Below are positions 1 to 10,834 of a stretch of 64,000 nucleotides of DNA, one piece after another. The position numbers were made by a program, and so were the translations under genes. How positions within the stretch are numbered: position 1 is the first letter of the stretch; each line of letters starts with the position of its first letter. Origin of the DNA: Lantana camara. Its lineage: Eukaryota > Streptophyta > Magnoliopsida > Lamiales > Verbenaceae. Where the stretch lies: assembly GCA_037501455.1 (NCBI GenBank), contig CM074858.1, positions 48,295,001-48,359,000 on the forward strand. Direction: 5' to 3'. The notes beneath the pieces were generated by a model, which saw only the letters and a program-made list of their open reading frames with translations, made no database searches and was not told where the DNA came from.

Positions 1-2528
1 AGAATGATATACAAGATCAAGAATCCCAAAATATCAAACAAGAGTTCATAAAACTCTTGAAACACAAAAGTATGAAATGCAGACTCAACCTAGACCAGCT
101 AGTACGACACCAGGCGCACTTTCCTGCCTAGCTCGAGCAACCCTGCACTAAAGGTGGAAAAAGGAGAGGGTCAGTCCAAACACTTGACTGAGTGAGGGGG
201 CTAACGCACACCCACACACTATATAAGTATATCAAATCAAGTAACAAAGGCGATATCTATGAACCGGGCTAGGGTTTTGCAAGCCAAAACCTTTAAAAGA
301 ATACGTATATATACAAACAAATCCCATCCCAATTCATAATCCATCTAGCATAAACAGAAACAAAGATCCGGCGAGTACGAATCATCCCTAACTCCTCAGA
401 ATATCATAAAACATATCAGAATCATAAATCAATCCTTCCCCATCCAATGGAAATCGGGAATCAAACCCAATTCGCCTACTTAACATATGCACGGGGGTTG
501 CGATCCCACAACGTGCTCGAAGATCCACTCCTCATCAACCTCCTGGAATCGCGTGTGTCACCACGAATGGGAATCATGCACAGGTATAACCCGACGGCCC
601 TTGCCGTTCCGGGACTCCTTACCCACAATTCCCGGGGCCCAACATACTTACCGGAACCAAATCCCATATTTCAGGGCTTACCTCGCACCAAACATAATAA
701 AAACGCACCAAAACTTAAGCTTACTTACGCTTATACGTATATCTTTTCCATAAAGTTTGTAAAAGTTCTCATAAGGCCATAATCGTATCTTAAACAGTCA
801 TACACAAAAGAATATATAAGATATATATATATTCGCATGCGGGATTAAAATCATCACATTTCGGCCATAGGTCAATAACTAATACAGAAAGATCCTAAAC
901 CTCACCTTGAAACAAAAGAACCGGTAGCAAAAAGGGTTGATCCGACACCTAAGCCTCAGGCTCAACAACGTCCTGGGGTAGCTCTGAGACAAACAAACAT
1001 AATACCCAAGACTTAGACTAAAAAATGTACCAATTAGACGCTCGGCAATGCTTATGAATGCAATGGATGCGTATGAGATGCACAAACGTATCTTAAGGAA
1101 CATAATGAGGCATATTAAACCAAATCTTGATCAAATGAATAGTAGAAAATTTCCTAGATCCCCTATACTTTTGAGTACCGGCGGAAAAATTTTGAGTACC
1201 TACTCAACTGACGGTTTCAAGTAAAACGCCCCTGTACATTTGAGTACCAGTGAAAATAATTTTGAGTATCTACTCAACTGCCGACTTTAAAAGTGCAAAT
1301 TCGGCCAAAACAAATCCAAACCAAGCAAGAACACTCCAAAGCAAAACTCAACACCAACATAAAGCTATGAAATCAGGCATTAACATATATGGTATCAAAA
1401 AGCATCAAAGAGACATGAGATCAAATGCACATTCTCAAAGAAACGCACACAAACGCATTTAAGAGCAAAAACCGGTAAGGTTTGCATTCAAGAAGCCAAA
1501 ATGAAATCAAAACTCAACATTAAGTCACCAAAGTAAATAAAACTCATCTATCACCTAATATAGCATTCAAATGCTCAAATGGGGAGAAGGGGATCAAGGG
1601 TTCTTGCCCAAAACTCAATCAAAATCCAACAAGCATGCTTGAAATCATCAAATAGACACACATAAGGCACAAATTGATCAAAAACTCCAATACCCTAGCT
1701 TTCTCCCACAAACCCACAAGTCTCATAAATGTTATAACCCCCTAATCCAACTACCAAACAAAGGAATCAATAAATGACCCAAGAATATGCAACAACCACC
1801 ACAATGAATGCTTACAAGTGCAACAAGAACCAAGGAAAAGCAAGAATGCAACAAGTGCCATGAGACCCCCTTACTATTTACCCTCTTGCCCAAAACAGCT
1901 TCCCAACATAAATTCAAATATCAAGATGCATAAATGAGGTCACTGAAGCATGTAGATTACAAAAATAAACTTACCAAGCAAAGAAATTAAACACCCATGA
2001 GTCTTGGAGCTTGGGGTCTTGCACAACAATGGAGTTTGAAGGTTTTAAGCTTCCTTTCTCTTCTTTTTCTGATAGGTCACGATTTGGGGGAGGGAAAATG
2101 AGGAAAAGGGGCTGATTTGGTATATGAGAGAGAAAGAGAAAGTCAACAAGTAGGGCTATGGGTCCCACATAGGTATTTTAGGTGTGTTTCTTGTACGTAT
2201 AAGTATTCGGGTAGGTATTTCGGTCCAAAAAGAATACGGAGGGCTCAAGACCAACACAAAAACATATAATCAAGTTCTCGAATCATATTAGACACGTAAA
2301 CACGCTCAAGAATCGAAAATCACAAAGCACGTAACAACGAGCAACAAGGAATTCACGTTTCACGTACGTTCACATAATTCACGTAATTCACTTAATTTCA
2401 AATAATACAAGTAATTTAGATAAGAAAGGAATAAGCAAAGAGGTTAAACAAATAAATAAATCACATAATTAATAATTAAAACGCGCACATAATGCGTACC
2501 TCTTCGTCCGGCGGATCGGGGTGTCACA
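1..2528 (-). repeat. 3' LTR of element A (truncated by window edge)
   Basis: It matches 7481-10014 almost base for base and ends at 2528 with ggtgtcaca, directly before the polypurine tract. About 240 bp of its far end are missing because the window starts there. Stop-poor frames in it, such as the one at 447-782, recur in the other LTR only because the DNA is duplicated and are not taken as genes. Confidence 0.95.
143..1974 (-). other. Putative intron inside the 3' LTR of A
   Basis: On the minus strand a donor-like CTTG|GTAAGT lies at 1974 and an acceptor-like TAGTGCAG|GG ends at 143, 1832 bp apart. Both sites are conserved in the other LTR of A at the same spacing, and equivalent pairs occur in unrelated LTR families of this window. 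Splicing itself is inferred. Confidence 0.45.
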
Positions 2529-2541
2529 ATCTCCCCTCCTT
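2529..2541 (-). other. Polypurine tract of element A
   Basis: Read on the minus strand this is aaggaggggagat, immediately before the LTR start TGTGACACCCC. This is the position expected for the primer of plus-strand DNA synthesis. Confidence 0.9.
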
Positions 2542-2546
2542 AAAAA

Positions 2547-2564
2547 GGACTCGTCCTCAAGTCC
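2547..2564 (-). other. Small hairpin before the polypurine tract of A
   Basis: Minus-strand sequence GGACTT-GAGGAC-GAGTCC can pair its two arms around the loop GAGGAC. It overlaps the pol stop codon (TGA at 2557-2559). Elements C, F and D have the same loop with a different but still pairing stem. Confidence 0.55.
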
Positions 2565-5500
2565 AATCCGACTCCTCAAACAACCCCGGATATAACCTTC
2601 TCATCTTTTCTTCGGTTTCCCATGTCGATTCCTCGGACTTCTGATCCCTCCAAAGAACTCTTACCAACGGAATCTGTTTATTCCTCAATTCCTGAATCTT
2701 TCTATCTTGAATTGCAACCGGATCCTTTACTATAGTTAAATCCGGCTTAACTTGAACATCCTCAACGGAGATGATAGAACCTTCATCGGGAAAGAACTTC
2801 CGAAGTTGTGAAACATGAAAAACATTATGAATTCCGGTTAATTGTGGCGGCAAGTCCAATCTATACGCCGTTTCTCCAATCCTTTCCAAGATCTCATACG
2901 GCCCAAGGTATCGTGGGTTGAGTTTCCCACCTTTACCTATTCGAGTGAAGCCCTTTCTAGGGGATGCTTTCAAGAATACCTTATCTCCGACTTCGAACTC
3001 GAGGGGCCTTCTTCTCTTATCGGCGTAACTCTTCTGTCTATCTTGTGCCGCTTTTATTCTCTGCTGAATCACACGGACCTTCTCAATTGTTGCCTCAATA
3101 TCATTTCTTGGCGTTGCTCTTATTAACCGATCTTTCTTAGTCCACTTCCAATCATCTATCTCCCAATAGACCGGTGATCTACACTTTCTCCCGTACAAAG
3201 CCTCGTATGGAGCCATCTTTATTGAGGCTTGGTAGCTATTAATATATGCAAACTCAACCAACGGGAGATGATCATCCCACCTATCTTGAAAATCCAAAGC
3301 ACATGCCCGGAGCATGTCTTCCAAATACTGTATTAACCGCTCAGATTGCCCATCTGTCTGAGGATGCGAAGCTGTACTAAAGAGAAGTTTAGTGTCTAAG
3401 TGCTTTTGTAAATTCTGCCAGAAAAACCGAAGTAAACCTTGGGCCACGGTCTGAAACGATGCTCTTTGGAACTCCATGTAGCCGAACGATCTCCTTACAA
3501 TACAATTCTGCCAACTTCGGAACCTTGTCGGTCATCCGAACCTTAAGAAAGTGTGCTGACTTGGTTAACCTATCCACGATAACCCATATTCCATCGTACC
3601 CTCCTTTTACTCTGGGCAAGCCGGACACGAAATCCATAGTCACCTGATCCCACTTTGATTCGGGAATCGGAAGTGGTTGGAGAGTTCCCCTCGGCTTCTG
3701 ATGTTCTGCTTTAACTCTTTGGCAGGTGAGACAACGCTTCACAAAGTTAGCGACGTCCCTTTTCATTCCATTCCACCAGAATCTCTCTTTCAAGTCCCGA
3801 TACAATTTCGTACTTCCCGGATGGATGGAATATCTCGAGCGATGCGCCTCCTTAAGTATAATCCTCTTGAGCTCTTCTGGGGCACATACTCTCGCTTTAA
3901 ATCTCAATAAACCCAACTCATCAAAGTTAAACTTCGGATTAGGTGCCCGTTCTAACCTCTTCACCAACTTCTGTAAACCCGGATCCGATTTCTGAGCATC
4001 TAACAACTGATTGAACAACTCTGGTTGCACGGTAAGATTAGCTAACCAACAAGCTGAAGCCACCAAACTTGGACCTGAACTAGAAGAACCCATCTCCAAA
4101 CTAGCCAAGCTTGCCTTCCTACTCAGAGCATCGGCTAGAACATTAGCTTTACCCGGATGGTATTGAATCTTGCAATCATAATCTTCTAAGAACTCCATCC
4201 AACGCCTCTGTCTAACGTTCAACTCCTTCTGAGTGAATAAGTACTTGAGGCTCTTATGGTCGGTAAACACTTCGAAGGTGGCCCGTGCAAGTAGTGTCTC
4301 CATTTCATCAATGCGAAAACCACGGCGGCTAATTCAAGATCATGTGTTGGGTAATTCTTCTCATGCTCCTTCAACTTCCTTGAAGCATAAGCAACCACCC
4401 GACCATGTTGCATTAAAACAGCTCCTAAACCTTCCTTGGAAGCATCTGTGTACACTGCATATCCATCTATACCCTCGGGCAACACAAGAATCGGCGCCGA
4501 AGTTAACCTTTCCTTAAGAATCTGAAAGCTTTCCTCACACTTGTCATTCCATTCAAATTTCTCATCTTTCTTGGTTAAATGAGTCAACGGGGCCGCGATC
4601 TTAGAGAAATCCTGAACAAAGCGACGATAATACCCCGCTAACCCTAAGAAACTCCTTATCTCCGAGGCATTCTTCGGCCTTTCCCAATTAGCAACCGTCT
4701 CCACCTTCGATGGATCAACTTCTATACCATTTCCCGAAATAATGTGGCCCAGAAACATCACCCGGTCGATCCAGAACTCGCATTTACTGAACTTGGCATA
4801 AAGCTTATGTTTCCTTAGCGTCTCCAACACGATCCTCAAGTGCTGAGCATGCTCTTCGGTCGACTTTGAGTACACAAGGATGTCGTCAATAAAGATTACC
4901 ACGAATTTGTCCAAGAATTCCCTAAACACCCTGTGCATCATATCCATGAACACTGCAGGAGCATTTGTCAACCCAAACGGCATCACAACAAACTCAAAAT
5001 GCCCGTAACGCGTATTGAACCCTGTCTTGGATATGTCCTCCTCCCTAATCCGCAGTTGGTAATAACCCTGCCTTAAGTCCAATTTAGAATATACACGAGA
5101 ACCCTGCAGAAGGTCGAATAGCTCTTCAATGTGAGGCAAAGGGTATTTATTCTTGACTGTTATTCTGTTCAACTCTCGGTAATCTATGCACATCCGTAGC
5201 GTCCCATCCTTCTTCTTTACAAACAAGATGGGAGCACCCCACGGAGAAGTGCTCGGACGGATGTACCCATATGAGAGAAGCTCATCAAGCTGCGTCTTAA
5301 GCTCCTTAAGTTCTGCTGGAGCCATTCTGTAGGGAGTCTTCGAGAAAGGCTCTGATCCGGGATGAAGGTCTATGACAAATTCGATGTCCCTATCCGGAGG
5401 CAAGGAGCCTAGGCTTTCAGGGAAAACATCGAGAAACTCTTGTACGACCTCCGTCTCTTTGAGTTTGGCCTGATCCTTGGGTTTATTCAAAAGATAGGCC

Positions 5501-7041
5501 ACGAAACCCACTGCGCCGTCCCGGATCAATTCTCTAGCCTCTAAGAAAGAAACAAACGGGCTTGCCTTCAACCTCTCGCCCGTGAACACAACTGAGCCCA
5601 AGCGTACTTTCTTATCCCTACAATCCATTACCGCCCTGTGCTCGTAGAGCCAATCCATACCCAAGATTACACCATATCTCTTCATAACCATTTCAATCAA
5701 GTCAGCCACAAACACCCGATCTTCAAAACTAACCGGACAACCCCGATAGATCCTGCAAATATTTACACTACCACCCAACGGAGAAGATATCACATAGTCA
5801 TGCGCACACAAAGAAACAGGCAAGCACAACGAGGAAGCAACATCCCGGGAAATAAAGGAATGAGTGGCCCCGGGATCAAACAACGCGTGCAATGAAATGC
5901 CATGAATGTTTATTGTACCTTCCACCACGGCATTTGGGTCGATCTCGGCATTTTCTTCCTCCTCTCCTCCGAGTGCATAGGCCCGAGCTTGAATAGCCGG
6001 CCTTTGATTTCCTCCTTGAGCATTCATTTGCCTCTTCTTCGGACAAGCATTCACCATATGATCCGGTGATCCACATCCGTAACATCTGTTGTGAAATCGA
6101 AAGCATTTCTCCACCGGATGATTCCCCTGACAATGCGTGCAACGAATCGGGGCCAGAAGTGCTAAAGGTTGATGCTTTTGCCCTGCCGGTTTGAATTGCT
6201 TGTTTTGGGGCTTGGTTTGAGGGAAAACTTGATATGCGGGTCTCTTCCCAAACTTGTTTGATCTACCCGAGCTAGACCCTTGGCTAAAATGGAAACTTTT
6301 CCTCTTCATCACAACCCTCTCTTCAACCCTCAAGGCTTTCTCGGTCACTTTCGCCCACGTAGTAACATTTGAAGCGGCTAACGCGTCCTTCATGTCCTCG
6401 CAAAGGCCTTGGAAGAATTGTGAGGCCTTGCTCTCATCGTCGTTGGCTATGTTCGGGCAATAGTGTGAAAGCCTTTCGAATTCATTGATATATTCCGTAA
6501 CCGTCATCTTCCCTTGTTTCAATTCCATGAACTCTCTCATCCTTCGGCTCCTAACAGCTTGCGGGATATATTTGTTCTTGAATTCTCGCACAAAGACATC
6601 CCACGTGATCTCCTCACCAATAGCTTCCAACTTCACTTCCACACTAGACCACCACTCGAAAGCTTGCCCTTGTATCATTGTCAACGTGCTTTGCAACTTC
6701 TCCATCAGCCCACAAGGTATGAGATTCCATATGCGATTGACTTGCACTAGCCATTGCTCGGCTTGAACGTCGGTTCCACCTGCAAAGACCGGTGGGTTTT
6801 GATTTTTGAATTCCTTGAGCACGGCTAGAATAGCTCCTCCGTTGTTGTTTCCTCCCGGGTTGGCATTATCACGGTCTCGTGCCCGTTGGTCTAGGTAAGT
6901 AGCAAGCCGTTCCATAAAGTCACCAAGGTCACGTTGGGGAGGTGGTGGTGGATGAGGATCTTCTTCATGCCTTGGAGAGCGATCTCGGTGATGTCGAGGC
7001 TCCGGAGATTCCTCCCTACGATGGTGACGACGAGGAGGCAT
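2557..7041 (-). pseudogene. gag-pol polyprotein of element A, two frameshifts
   Basis: Start at 7041 is the first ATG after the primer site. The first frame (940 aa) has a proline-rich start, a gag domain, a CX2CX4HX4C zinc knuckle near residue 325, an aspartic protease motif D-P-G-A-T-H near residue 387, reverse transcriptase with FIDDIL near residue 720, and the start of RNase H (YTDAS near 860). A single-base loss near 4280-4286, right after the RNase H motif HYLHG, moves the frame to the reading frame ending at 3389, which holds the rest of RNase H, the integrase HHCC zinc finger and the D of VSDRGP. An extra base near 3420-3427 moves it again; the third frame holds the catalytic-E region (HPQTDGQSER) and a tail ending at 2557 with a chromodomain-like VRVLWR...STWE motif. 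Apart from these two breaks the coding capacity is complete, so the copy died recently. Confidence 0.92.
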
Positions 7042-7220
7042 GATTTCCTACAAAACAAAGATTTCCAATACATATGGGTGTGGGTCAATACATGTTCATG
7101 TGCACAATAAAGAAATAAAGACAAATAAGTCACATAAATGCACACAAGGCCACATTGTCCTAAGCCGACCGACCTAGACTCACCCGACACGACTCTAGAG
7201 CTCCGGCATTGCATCCGAAC

Positions 7221-7232
7221 GCTCTGATACCA
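7221..7232 (-). other. Primer binding site of A (initiator Met tRNA)
   Basis: Minus strand reads tggtatcagagc, complementary to the 3' end of plant initiator methionine tRNA. It lies 8 bp inside the 5' LTR boundary at 7241. Confidence 0.92.
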
Positions 7233-7240
7233 CTTAAGGA

Positions 7241-10014
7241 TGTGACGCCCGAACGCGGGTCATCCACATCCACCGCACCTAGACTCGGACTCACGCATGA
7301 AATGGAAGTCCATACATGAGCCCTAGTCTAAGCGAACGAGGACCTAAACACACCCACTAGGCTAAGCGGGGCTAAACCGAAGACCAGAGTGGGCAAAAGA
7401 ATTAGCACAAAAGCGGAAGCAACCAAGATCAACATTCATTAATACCAGCATTAATATTCACATTGCCACACCGGGCCAAAAGAATAATATACAAGATCAA
7501 GAATCCCAAAATATCAAACAAGAGTTCATAAAACTCTTGAAACACAAAAGTATGAAATGCAGACTCAACCTAGACCAGCTAGTACGACACCAGACGCACT
7601 TCCCCGCCTAGCTCGAGCAACCCTGCACTAAAGGTGGGAAAAGAAGAGGGTCAGTCCAAACACTTGACTGAGTGAGGGGACTAACGCACACCCACACACT
7701 ATATAAGTATAACAAAGCAAGTAACAAAGGCGATGTCTATGAACCGGGCTAGGGTTTTGCAAGCCAAATCCTTTAAAAGAATACGTATGTATACAAAGAA
7801 ATCCCATCCCAATTAATAATCCATCTAACATAAATAGAAACAAAGATCTGGCGAGTACAAATCATCCCTAATTCCTCAGAACATCATAAAACATATCGGA
7901 ATCATAAATCAATCCTTCCCCATCCAATGGCAATCGGGAATCAAACCCAATTCTCCTACTTAACATATGCACGGGGGTTACGATCCCACAACGTGCTCGA
8001 AGATCCACGCCTCATCAACCTCCTGGAATCGCGAGTGTCACCACGAATGGGAATCATGCACAGGTATAACCCGACGGCCCTTGCCGTTCCGGGGCTCCTT
8101 ACCCACAATTCCCGGGGCCCAACATACTTACCGGAACCAAATCCCATATTTCAGGGCTTACCTCGCACCAAACATAATAAAAACGTACCAAAACTTAAGC
8201 TTACTTACGCTTATACGTATATCTTTTCCATAAAGTTTGTAAAAGTTCTCATCAGGCCATAATCGTATCTTACACAGTCATACACAAAAGAATATATAAG
8301 ATATATATATATATATTCGCATGCGGGATTAAAATCATCACATTTCGGCCATAGGTCAATAACTAATACAGAAAGATCCTAAACCTCACCTTGAAACAAA
8401 AGAACCGGTAGCAAAAAGGGTTGATCCGACACCTAAGCCTCGGGCTTAACAACGTCCTGGGGTAGCTCTGAGACAAACAAACATAATACCCAAGACTTAG
8501 ACTAAAAAATATACTAATTAGACGCTCGACAATGCTTATGAATGCAATGGATGCGTATGAGATGCACAAATGTATCTTAAGGAACATAATGAGGCATATT
8601 GAACCAAATCTTGATCAAATGAATAGTAGAAAATTTCCTAGATCCCCTATACTTTTGAGTACCGGCGGAAAAATTTTGAGTACCTACTCAACTGACGGTT
8701 TCAAGTAAAACGCCCCTGTACTTTTGAGTACCAGTGAAAATAATTTTTGAGTATCTACTCAACTGCCGACTTTAAAAGTGCAAATTCGGCCAAAACAAAT
8801 CCAAACCAAGCAAGAACACTCCAAAGCCAAACTCAACACCAACATAAAGCTATGAAATCAGGCATTAACATATATGGTATCAAAAAGCATCAAAGAGACA
8901 TGAGATCAAATGCACATTCTCAAAGAAACGCACACAAACGCATTTAAGAGCAAAAACCGGTAAGGTTTGCATTCAAGAAGCCAAAATGAAATCAAAACTC
9001 AACATAAAGTCACCAAAGTAAATAAAACTCATCTATCACCTAATATAGCATTCAAATGCTCAAATGGGGAGAAGGGGATCAAGGGTTCTTGCCCAAAACT
9101 CAATCAAAATCCAACAAGCATGCTTGAAATCATCAAATAGACACACATAAGGCACAAATTGATCAAGAACTCCAATACCCTAGCTTTCTCCCACAAACCC
9201 ACAAGTCTCATAAATGTTATAACCCCCTAATCCAACTACCAAACAAAGGAATCAATAAACGACCCAAGAATATGCAACAACCACCACAATGAATGCTTAC
9301 AAGTGCAACAAGAACCAAGGAAAAGCAAGAATGCAACAAGTGCCATGAGACCCCCTTACTATTCACCCTCTTGCCCAAAACATGCTTCCCAACATAAATT
9401 CAAAGATCAAGATGCATAAATGAGGTCACTCAAGCATGTAGATTACAAAAATAAACTTACCAAGCAAAGAAATTAAACACCCAAGAGTCTTGGAGCTTGG
9501 GGTCTTGCACAACAATGGAGTTTGAAGGTTTTAGGCTTCCTTTCTCTTCTTTTTCTGATAGGTCACGATTTGGGGTAGGAAAAATGAGGAAAAGGGGCTG
9601 ATTTGGTATATGAGAGAGAAACAGAAAGTCAACAAGTAGGGTTGTGGGTCCCACATAGGTATTTTAGGTGTGTTTCATGTACGTATAAGTATTCGGGTAG
9701 GTATTTTGGTCCAAAAGGAATACGGAGGGCTCAAGACCAACACAAAAACATATAATCAAGTTCTCGAATCATATTAGACACGCAAACACGCTCAAGAATC
9801 GAAAATCACAAAACACGTAACAACGAGCAACAAGGAATTCACGTTTCACGTACGTTCACATAATTCACGTAATTCACTTAATTTCAAATAATACAAGTAA
9901 TTTAGATAATAAAGGAATAAGCAAAGAGGTTAAACAAATAAATAAATCACATAATTAATAATTAAAACGCGCACATAATGCGTACCTCTTCGTCCGGTGG
10001 ATCGGGGTGTCACA
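7241..10014 (-). repeat. 5' LTR of element A, complete (2774 bp)
   Basis: It runs from TGTGACACCCC (at 10014 on the minus strand) to GGGCGTCACA (at 7241), with TG...CA ends. It matches the left LTR over its whole overlap, with scattered base changes and small indels such as the length of an AT run near 8300. Confidence 0.95.
7623..9460 (-). other. Putative intron inside the 5' LTR of A
   Basis: Donor-like CTTG|GTAAGT is at 9460 and acceptor-like TGCAG|GG ends at 7623, 1838 bp, equivalent to 143-1974 in the other LTR. Confidence 0.45.
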
Positions 10015-10833
10015 TGTTATTTCTGTGTGTGTGTTATGAGTCCGGGACGACTGATTTCAGGTCGATGGATATGTGTGTGTGCGTGTTGACATCCGGGATG
10101 GCTTATTTTAGCTCGACGGATGATTTATGCGGGTTATGTTATGTTATGTTATGTTAGTTAGATAAGAAATAGTTGGTGAAACGAGAGTGGATTCTCAATT
10201 AATAAAATTTGGTTGTTTTGGCTTTCGGCCTAAATCTTTATTACCTATACGTATTATCACGTGAGAAAATGATTTGGAATGCAAAAACCACTCCCCGGTT
10301 CACGAACTCCCCTCTATGATATGTGTTGTGCTCCTTATACGTATATGGGCGCGTGTGTAACCCCTCACTCAGTCTTTAGACTGACCCCTCCCTTTATGTT
10401 TTTAGTTTGCAGGTTCTGGTCCGTTGGTTCGAGCTAGGCGGTTTTGGTTTGCTTTCCTTGGAGTCTTGTCGGTCTAGAGAAGTCTGCATTTTCTATTTAG
10501 ATCATGTTGCATCTGTTTGTTTGAAGCTGTAATTTGAGTTATGAATTGTATTTGTTACTTTGAGTCCCGTTATGGCAAGTTATGTATAATCCGTTTTAAG
10601 TGGTTTGTAACCTTAATGCTTTCCTTTTCTTTGTTTAAGTTTGTCTTATGCTTCCGCTTGGTATGATTTTTGTTTTTGCGCACTCTGCTTGAAGGTTTAG
10701 ACCGCCTAGCTTAGGAAGGTCTTTTGTTTGTCACCCGTTCGCTAGTGCTTGGTGCGTGTACGGATTCCCCATTTCGTTACATGTGTCGGGCTCTAGTGCG
10801 GGGGATGTGGTGCCCTACGCTTGGGGTGTTACA
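10015..10833 (+). repeat. 3' part of a Tekay-type LTR, cut by insertion of A
   Basis: Its last ~450 bp resemble the ends of the E, C and D LTRs: the CTCAGTC...GACTGACCCCTC block, TTTAGTTTGCAGG (acceptor-like, ending 10412), a CACCCGTTCGCT block, a TGCGGGG block and the terminus GGGGTGTTACA at 10833. It is closest in appearance to solo LTR E. The left part is missing because element A begins at 10014. It sits in the reverse transcriptase reading frame of the Tat element; the next five bases are caaca, the candidate target duplication. A TTATG pentamer run lies near 10135-10155. Confidence 0.85.
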
Positions 10834-10834
10834 C

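Larger units (their letters stand above)
1..10014 (-). mobile_element. Element A: Tekay/Del-type Ty3-gypsy chromovirus, left end cut by window
   Basis: Two long direct repeats (1-2528 and 7241-10014) flank an internal region with a tRNA-iMet primer site, gag-pol and a polypurine tract, all reading on the minus strand. Domain order is gag, protease, reverse transcriptase, RNase H, integrase and a C-terminal chromodomain-like tail, which is the Ty3-gypsy order; the tail and integrase motifs resemble the Tekay (Del) lineage. The right end lies inside another Tekay-type LTR (10015-10833), so A is the younger insertion. The base pairs after the right end are tgtta; the matching duplication on the left is outside the window. 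The LTRs differ by a few percent by eye, and pol has two frameshifts, so this copy cannot make a complete polyprotein. Confidence 0.93.

Noticed and set aside
447..782. 111-codon frame in the left LTR of A, repeated at 7927-8262
   Set aside because: It lies in an LTR and recurs only because the LTR is duplicated; no recognisable domain, and it continues into low-complexity sequence.
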